A stretch of DNA of 64,000 bases. It comes from Isoetes taiwanensis (Eukaryota; Streptophyta; Lycopodiopsida; Isoetales; Isoetaceae). A program made the translations under genes and the position numbers. Numbering within the stretch: position 1 is the stretch's first letter; every line of letters starts with the position of its first letter. The stretch is from assembly GCA_021234155.1 (NCBI GenBank), contig JAJEKV010000556.1, positions 84,058-148,057 on the forward strand. Reading direction: 5' to 3'. The notes under the pieces were generated by a model. The model had not been told where the DNA came from. It ran no database searches and was given only the letters and a program-made list of their open reading frames with translations. Shown piece by piece: positions 57,533 through 64,000 of this stretch.

Positions 57533-58123
57533 CTAGTCATCCTTCAGCGGAATAAGCATGTAGCGGGCTGGATTCCTTATAAGGAAACACCTCATTGGGA
57601 ATGAATCTACTCTTGCCTTTTGTCTTAAAGGCGTTGAGGAAACTTTCAAAGCGACTTGCTCCTTTAGATTCCATATCTTTGCTTCATAATCTGAGATATT
57701 TGAATAGCCAGAGCAAAACATCTCCCAGCAACTATCAACAAACTTATCTACTATCAGCAAACTTAATTTCAAAACACACACATTCAACATGCATAAATGG
57801 CATAAACGTGATATAGTCTTCATAGACTTACTACAAATTTACATGTTCTAGTTAGATAACACAACCATAATACAAACATCGTTTATGTCCTCCAGCATGT
57901 CTCTGATTATCTTTACGACTGCCTCAGCATTATGTAATGTGGGGATCCGAACAACAATTTGGAATCTGTGCAACCAAAGGAACAGTGCAAGGTTACAAAG
58001 GAGAAGAGCTGTACAGAGGAGCAAACGAAGGAACAAATTTATGAGAATACAAAGGGCAAGGCTGCAAAAGATGTAAGTAAAGTGAATAAATTCTTTGCCC
58101 AAATTTAAGCATATCATGGCCAA
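57533..58123 (-). other. Two possible minus-strand exons, family unknown
   Basis: One segment at 57848-57965 (IVVRIPTLHNAEAVVKIIRD, then MLEDINDVC) follows a good acceptor (TTTGGTTGCACAG). A second at 57533-57715 includes YEAKIWNLKEQVALKVSSTP and ends LIPLKDD-stop. Their composition is more protein-like than the surroundings, but I cannot join or identify them. Confidence 0.2.
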
Positions 58124-60304
58124 TTTTCCATGGGAAAAAATGAGACAAAAAGCAAAACGTCAACCAACACATCCCAGGTAAAGAGCTTACAAAAACAGCT
58201 GAATCTTACCACAGATCGATTTGGTGCAATTGCAAGAGCGGGGTTAACTTGCTTTATAGTAAACGTTTACAACCTAAGAAGTTTACTCGATTGTCCTCGC
58301 TCTTCTCCACCAGATAAGCATTATATGAGATAATAGAAGCATGGCAAATAATATATGGTTTAGAATTTTTGCTCGGCAATTTCTCTGGAAATCAAAGTGC
58401 CTAATGATGTGGCTGATTTGAAACTACACTAAGTGCATGACAATTGCAAAAAGATACAACTTCTTGTGAAAATCCTTGGACATTGAGAATATTTCAAGAA
58501 AAGCATAAAGCTACATGTTAGACATGTCGATCTTTGCACACAAGAGAAACATGTTTTATTTATGCCCAGACAAATCAACCTAAAATTTTCACTAAAATCT
58601 TCAAGTTGGTACTAGAAATCCCTTTACAGTAAGCCTACCCAATTCCGAATTCTTTTCATAAATCGGCGCCTTCTCACCAAGCCCAATCCGCTTTACCTTC
58701 AAAATGGGGCTGCTCATGTGCTTATGCTCCTCCAAAGTGATAAGATAACCTCGACTTAGAAGCTACGACAGATGAATGACCCAGATGTTACGAAAATGCA
58801 AAGAGATAAGAATAATTGAAGTCTTGAATCTGACACCACAATTCAAGAGAAACATCATTGTCTTTGTATTTACAAAAAGAATAGCCAGTTGTTGCAGAGA
58901 TAGCTTAAAAACATCCTATAAAGCCAAATATCAATTCCAAAAATGGGTCCTTGAAACTCAGCCAAGAGTAATGCGTCTATCTCTTCCACATCTATGCCCT
59001 AAACATAGAGTCATGCATACTCAGAAGGCCTAAAAGAGAACGATTTAAAATCAAACTCTTTTACATCCATACCATTTTTTACTACACAAACACGGGATAT
59101 GGCACAATTCATTTGAAGCATTTCGGCAATGAAGGGCAGAAAACCATTCAACAATGCATGACAGGACTCCAGAAATAATATATTATGCTCTAGACTTATT
59201 TTTCCAGCTCAAGAAACACGGAACTTCTTTGGAAAAAATGCACAAAGGAAGATGACCCACACGGTGATAAGATCTCTACAAAATGCATAACCATAGAAGC
59301 TTTACCTTTCAACAAAACACAAACCCTCCATTTCAACTTTGCAAAATACTGGATTAAAGCAATGCTCATTCGCAAATCCTCGGCACACGATCCTCGAGTG
59401 AAAATGGTGTGATGAAGCTCACAGTGCTGCTTTTGCCACATATAAAAATGCGGTTTGAACACGGAAGAATGATGGAATATAGGAAAGCTAGGGAGTAATC
59501 CATCCAAATAATTAGTTTGGTAGGTATATATAAAAGCAAAGGCGGCCCGTAACGGACAATTTTCAAGAGTTGGAAAATCTAGAAATCGTATTTATACATC
59601 CGGGGGCGAGCTGATCATTTCAATCATCACGCCATACCTCCTCCAAGCAAGGAGCACCGGCTAGCCCGGTTTCGAGGAGTCTCTGCCAAGCTACACAATC
59701 GAAGCGACAATTTCAGCCAACAATGGGTTTGGAGCAGCGGTTTTTTGTGGCATATTGCAGGCATATATGATTTATTTAGGGGCAACCAAAAAAACAGTAT
59801 TTTACGGCGGTTGAAAAAAATGAAAAAATGTTGCCGAAAATTTTTTCTCATAAAAAGGATGCAAAAGTAGATTAAAGGAGTTACATTCAAACATGAAATT
59901 ACATTGGTGGTGGGAAAACATGCTCTAATAGGGGAAATTATAGCTAGTCTAACAACCTCTTATAGAACTAAATCAACCTACATAGAAACACGCTCACAAA
60001 GCTTCAATCAAAAAACTTGGAAACATTAGAGACATCAAACAACCAGTTGAACATGCTCCTAAGCTGTTATCTTCCAAAATCATAGTAGGATCATCGATTC
60101 TTCTTGTCCAAGAACAACAAATTCTTCAAGATCTTGGTTAGGGTTTTGCTAGAAATAATTTTTTGGCCGGTAGGAAAAAAAAAAGTATGCAAAAACAATG
60201 ATGCTTGTTCACTCGTTTTTCCTTATTCTTGGAAAAAAAACGTTTTTACAACGTTTTTTTTTTCACTCACACTATCTCCCCCCGATTGGGGTTATTTAAA
60301 AAAA
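58124..60304. other. No gene seen
   Basis: No supported feature in 2.2 kb of AT-rich DNA. Confidence 0.35.
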
Positions 60305-61865
60305 AATTGAAACCCTTCCAAATTTCAATATGGAAACCCTTCCAAATTTCCGTGAAATCCGGAAGGGTTTCCATTGAAAATATGAAGGGTTTCCACAAAT
60401 ATTATATTTTTACATTTCCAAGTCAACTACTCGTTAATTAATGCTTGAATTAAATTTCTCGCCCGATTCAAGAGCCTTTTCAAGAAAAGTAATTTTTTGT
60501 TCTTCCTCTTCCTCCCGGGTGGTTTTCCTTCCTTGCAAATGGAGATTGAGTGATTGAGGCCTTTACTGTCGATCGCGATTAAGGAAGCGTTTTATAGAAA
60601 GACAGGGTTATAGTTTAGGCTCTGTAGGAAACACAGGTCAGAGTTTAGCTCTGCAGGAAACACAGGTCAGAGTTCAGCGCTCGAAAATCTCTGCTGGCAT
60701 AGAAACCCTTCCGGAGTTGGGCTCAGGAAACAATTGGTAAGGCCGAGTTGACCCTCTTAAAAAATTTGCTCTGCCCGATGTAGATCCATGCTCACATGCC
60801 TCTAGCTTTTTTTTTTACTGTCTCGGTTTTTCAATAGGTTGAGCTTCTTTGGAAGGCATTTTGGTATCGAATTGGCATGAATTCTTCGATTTGAGAGTTT
60901 CTGAGGTTTTTTCTTGTTATGATTAAGAGTATTGGTGTACAAGGCTATAATTCCTCTGTTGTGTAACTGAATGGAGTAATTCGTTCGCCACAAAAAAATG
61001 ATGATATATTATATTCTTGTAGCAAACTGTCATATCAGAGGAAGTTTTTTCTTCAAGGTACAGAGATGAAGCGGAAGGGTTTCACCTTTGCGGAAATATT
61101 CCGATCTCTGCGGAATATTGGCCTCGGCGGAATATCAGAAGAGGGAGTTGTCTGCCGAGTATCAGGTACAAGAAGGGCGCAGCTTTGCTTCAAATTTTTT
61201 TGTTTTTTGCTTCTTTAATGGATTATCAAAAGCAAAATCACTTACAGTTTTGTCCGAATCAATATAGTGATGAATCGGTAGAAGCATCCTCCTCGCATCG
61301 TTCAAATGCGTCAAGCTCCGGATCTATAAGGAGATTCAATGGCGGAGAGCAAAGCGCAAGAAGAGCATACGCCCTTAGAAATCTTTTGATCGGGCGTGGA
61401 AACCCTTCCTATTTCCCCCATTTGTGGAAACCCTTCCTATTTTCCAACCCATGGCTTTGGAAAATAGGTTGGAAAATAGGAAGGGTTTCCATTTGAATTA
61501 AAATTTGAATTCTCGGGTGGTGTGCATATTTATGAGCGTGCACCATTAATGGGAGGCGTGCGTCTTGAAAGATGTGGTCCATAAATGTACGTGTCAATAT
61601 TAAAAATATTAAAAAAAAAATGGAAACCCTTCCCATTTTCTGGAAACCCTTAGATTTTTGAGAAACTCCTTTTCGAATTTCATGGAAACCCTTCTATTTT
61701 CCAAACATGGAAATCGGAAGGGTTTCCATGGAAATTAAGAAGGTTTCCATGGAACCCTTTCCTGGCAAGGGTTTCCATGGAACCCTTCCTGATTTTAATG
61801 AAAGCCGGAAGGGTTTCCATGGAAAATAGGAGGGTTTCCGTGGAAATTGGAAGGTTTTTTCCATG
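60305..61865. repeat. Cluster of GGAAACCCTTCC motifs in both orientations
   Basis: The 12-mer GGAAACCCTTCC, its complement GGAAGGGTTTCC, or one-base variants occur about 17 times: near 60310, 60333, 60361, 60383, 60700, 61076, 61400, 61428, 61480, 61622, 61684, 61717, 61750, 61770, 61778, 61807 and 61830. The densest parts are at the two ends and form nested inverted repeats (e.g. 61424-61491). Many copies are followed by AAATTT or TATTTTCC. The pattern resembles subterminal repeats of a DNA transposon. AAACCCT also matches the plant telobox core, but the array is not telomeric. Confidence 0.75.
60619..60676 (+). repeat. 29-bp tandem repeat, two copies
   Basis: GCTCTG(T/C)AGGAAACACAGG followed by TCAGAGTTTA, twice. 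Confidence 0.8.
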
Positions 61866-62849
61866 GGAGGCCAACAGGGCGTATTTAAAACCATCGTTTT
61901 ATTTGCAGAACTAACGTATTTAGTTGCGTAACTTTTAAGCATCAAGCGCTCAGGAATTATCATGTAGAGTAATAGTCCCTCCACCTGATGTTTAGAAAGG
62001 CCAACCCTACCCTACGTTGGCTTATATGAGCCAGCCTCTTAAATATAGGTCTAGTATGGAGCTAGAGAATCAAATAGCTGAGAAACAACTTGAATCACCA
62101 AAATCTCATGCAAAAGATTTTTGCAGCTGACACCGCCATTACCAAAAGAATCAGAACAATAAAATCATAGGGCAAGGAAAAGGATACGCACATTTACTAC
62201 CAAAACATTACAAATGTTAAAATACAATGGAATGGCATCTTTTAATTTCTCTCCCGAATATTTCCCATCATCAATGTGAACATGCCAAGCTGTGAAGTGC
62301 AGTATGTACTTTTAGACCTCAGTTTTTTGTCTACTTCCAATTTTGTCCTGCTTTCCGTGGAACCTGTAGGCTTCACTGTCCTTGCCTATAAATTTATGTT
62401 GCTCCATAAGGAGACTTCAATCCATCTCCGGAACACATAAAAGAAGTTGGCTAATCTCAGGAAAATGAATGCCAGCAAGTTCATTGGCATCTAAATTACA
62501 GTTCCATTAGATATAAGTGCATCTTTAAGAATGACAACAATCCCATCCTTGATATAAAACCCTGTAATTCTTTTGCAGCTTCTAAAACATTATCTGTGTT
62601 CATAATCTGGGACAAGAAAAAAAGGAAAAAAATAGAGCCCATTTGTGACTATCAAATACAAATTCATAATTCATCAAGTACCTTCACATATTCACCAATA
62701 CGTGCATTTTTGTCACAATGGCTTTCCGTACATGACTATGTTTGCCAACACCAACAGGATTCCACCACAAGAAAGAATAGCATCTTGTTCCTCTTGTGTC
62801 TGAAAGGAGAAGGATCAGATTCTAGATAGAGCAACTATTTACAAACTAA
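61866..62849. other. No gene seen
   Basis: AT-rich. May contain further introns or decayed exons of the AGPase-like gene. Confidence 0.3.
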
Positions 62850-63880
62850 GTTACATCACAGTTAAAACTTCATGTAGCACAACTTTTCCGAAGAAATATA
62901 TGTCAGCCTCATAATAATCAGCACCCATAAGGAATGTGTCCTCAATCCACAGCACCTGCAGAAATCTGGGACCTAAGACCAATATTTGAATGTAAATTCT
63001 GCAGTCCTGCAAAATAGATAGAGCCAAAAGAATAAGCACAATCTCAATGATTAAACATTATCATCCACTACTTTATTACTTCTTTTTGAGTATAGCAAAT
63101 CTCACCTTTATGTGACAACCCTCACCAATGGCAGCTGTCATTCCATTGAAGCATTTGATATTTTAGGTGCAAACATAGGTAGTAAAGTGTACATCGGACT
63201 TTTTTATCATAAAAAGCTGTTTTAAACAAAAGGCAATATTTTTAATTCAGGTTCACATCTGAATTCGATCTTGCTAAATAAAAATAAAACTAGGCGTTCT
63301 TTGTCATTCCTATATTTGCATCATGAAGGACTTTTATTGTTCAATGTCTTCCCAGTAACCATGAAACAGGTATGCTTGTACCTATTAAGTTAAACAGCAG
63401 TTTTAAGCTTGATAGCACAATGATAGCTTACTCTTATTTATAAATCTTACTTTTGTTATATTTATTTGAAAATAAAACTAATACGAATAATCCTCTTTCC
63501 ACATTTACTTCAAAATGCAATTTATTTTGCACTCCTACTGACTGGTTGCATATATGAATAATTTCCCCAGCAGATTCAGCCATAATAGAGATTATTTTCA
63601 CACATCACACAAGGATAATTTCATGTTATAAGATAAAGGCAGCCAAAAATATAAACAGAATTGAAATAGGCATCTATCACCTTCATTCCTACTTCTGTCT
63701 TTTCCAGATTATTTGACTGCCAAAGTCATTTTGCATCTAGGAACTTTTCAGGAATAAAATTCATCATGTAGCCTCTTTGCTGATCACATATATGCCCATG
63801 CTAGCAATATATGGCATTTCTTTGGGCTTTTTCCATCATCAGTCCCAAAATAGTTCTTATCAACCCAATATAGAAACAAG
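62850..63880 (-). pseudogene. ADP-glucose pyrophosphorylase (AGPase) remnant
   Basis: AGPase makes ADP-glucose for plastid starch synthesis. In minus-strand order: 63720-63880 carries KKPKEMPYIASMGIYVISKE, followed by two stops. 63240-63378 carries AYLFHGYWEDIE, then in another frame DANIGMTKN. 63106-63168 carries CFNGMTAAIGEGCHIK and ends at a GT donor (GTGAGA). 62850-63006, after TTTTGCAG, carries DCRIYI, then SNIGLRSQISAGAV in a second frame and IEDTFLMGADYYEAD back in the first. This order matches the end of the nucleotidyltransferase domain and the start of the left-handed beta-helix of AGPase. Introns are still recognisable, so it is a decayed duplicate rather than a processed copy. The rest may lie beyond the window edge. 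Confidence 0.7.
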
Positions 63881-64000
63881 TAAATGTATCATCATGAATG
63901 GATAGAGTAATGCATAAAGCCAAACGTCAACAACAATATATTTTCCAGCACCAAAGCAATTGCCAAATTGCAAATCCTATGAAACTCAAGAATGCATAAT
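63881..64000. other. Window edge
   Basis: No feature assigned. Earlier exons of the AGPase remnant would lie further to the right. Confidence 0.3.

Noticed and set aside
60305-61865. Interstitial telomere
   Set aside because: The unit is GGAAACCCTTCC, not TTTAGGG, it is not head to tail, and both orientations alternate.

Overview
This window looks like nuclear DNA of a land plant, probably a non-seed plant such as a fern (inference). It carries plant-type ATP-phosphofructokinase, a ubiquitin-like-domain phosphatidylinositol 4-kinase gamma, an ADP-glucose pyrophosphorylase remnant, GT-AG introns and a gene-poor, AT-rich background full of decayed transposons. Nothing looks bacterial, organellar or viral. 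Only three host genes are well supported: phosphofructokinase (9.3-11.1 kb, +, one frameshift), PI4K gamma (12.6-14.5 kb, -, damaged at its N-terminus) and a small FHA-domain protein (29.5-30.1 kb, +). A decayed AGPase-like gene lies at the right edge (62.9-63.9 kb, -).

Layout. 0-3.3 kb: a minisatellite, a copia-type LTR start, a TIR element and an A-rich microsatellite. 5.8-8.85 kb: a decayed element encoding an HUH (rolling-circle) endonuclease-like protein, similar to what is described for Replitrons, plus a second ORF with a C-terminal membrane segment. 9-14.5 kb: the PFK and PI4K genes, convergent. 15-29 kb: gene-poor, with small TIR elements, a Helitron-like 3' end, tandem repeats and scattered minus-strand exon candidates. 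29.5-33.8 kb: the FHA gene, inverted repeats, a LINE tail and a Myb/SANT-like remnant.

35,585-51,891: a 16.3-kb unit bounded by near-identical 21-bp terminal inverted repeats and flanked by ATTA. It contains a decayed RNase H/DDE-like transposase-type gene (+), a Ulp1-like cysteine protease gene (-), a coiled-coil gene (-), and an apparent nested TIR element that carries CGTC-rich ends and a 1.12-kb tandem satellite. The genes near the two ends are transcribed inward. This is my main candidate for an undescribed system.

52.6-56.3 kb: a GC-rich, decayed LINE (APE endonuclease plus reverse transcriptase, -) with a TTCC-repeat tail instead of poly(A). 60.3-61.9 kb: a dense cluster of GGAAACCCTTCC motifs in both orientations. 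Most mobile-element reading frames carry frameshifts or stops, so the window is largely a graveyard of nested insertions. Family assignments rest on recognised motifs, not on searches.
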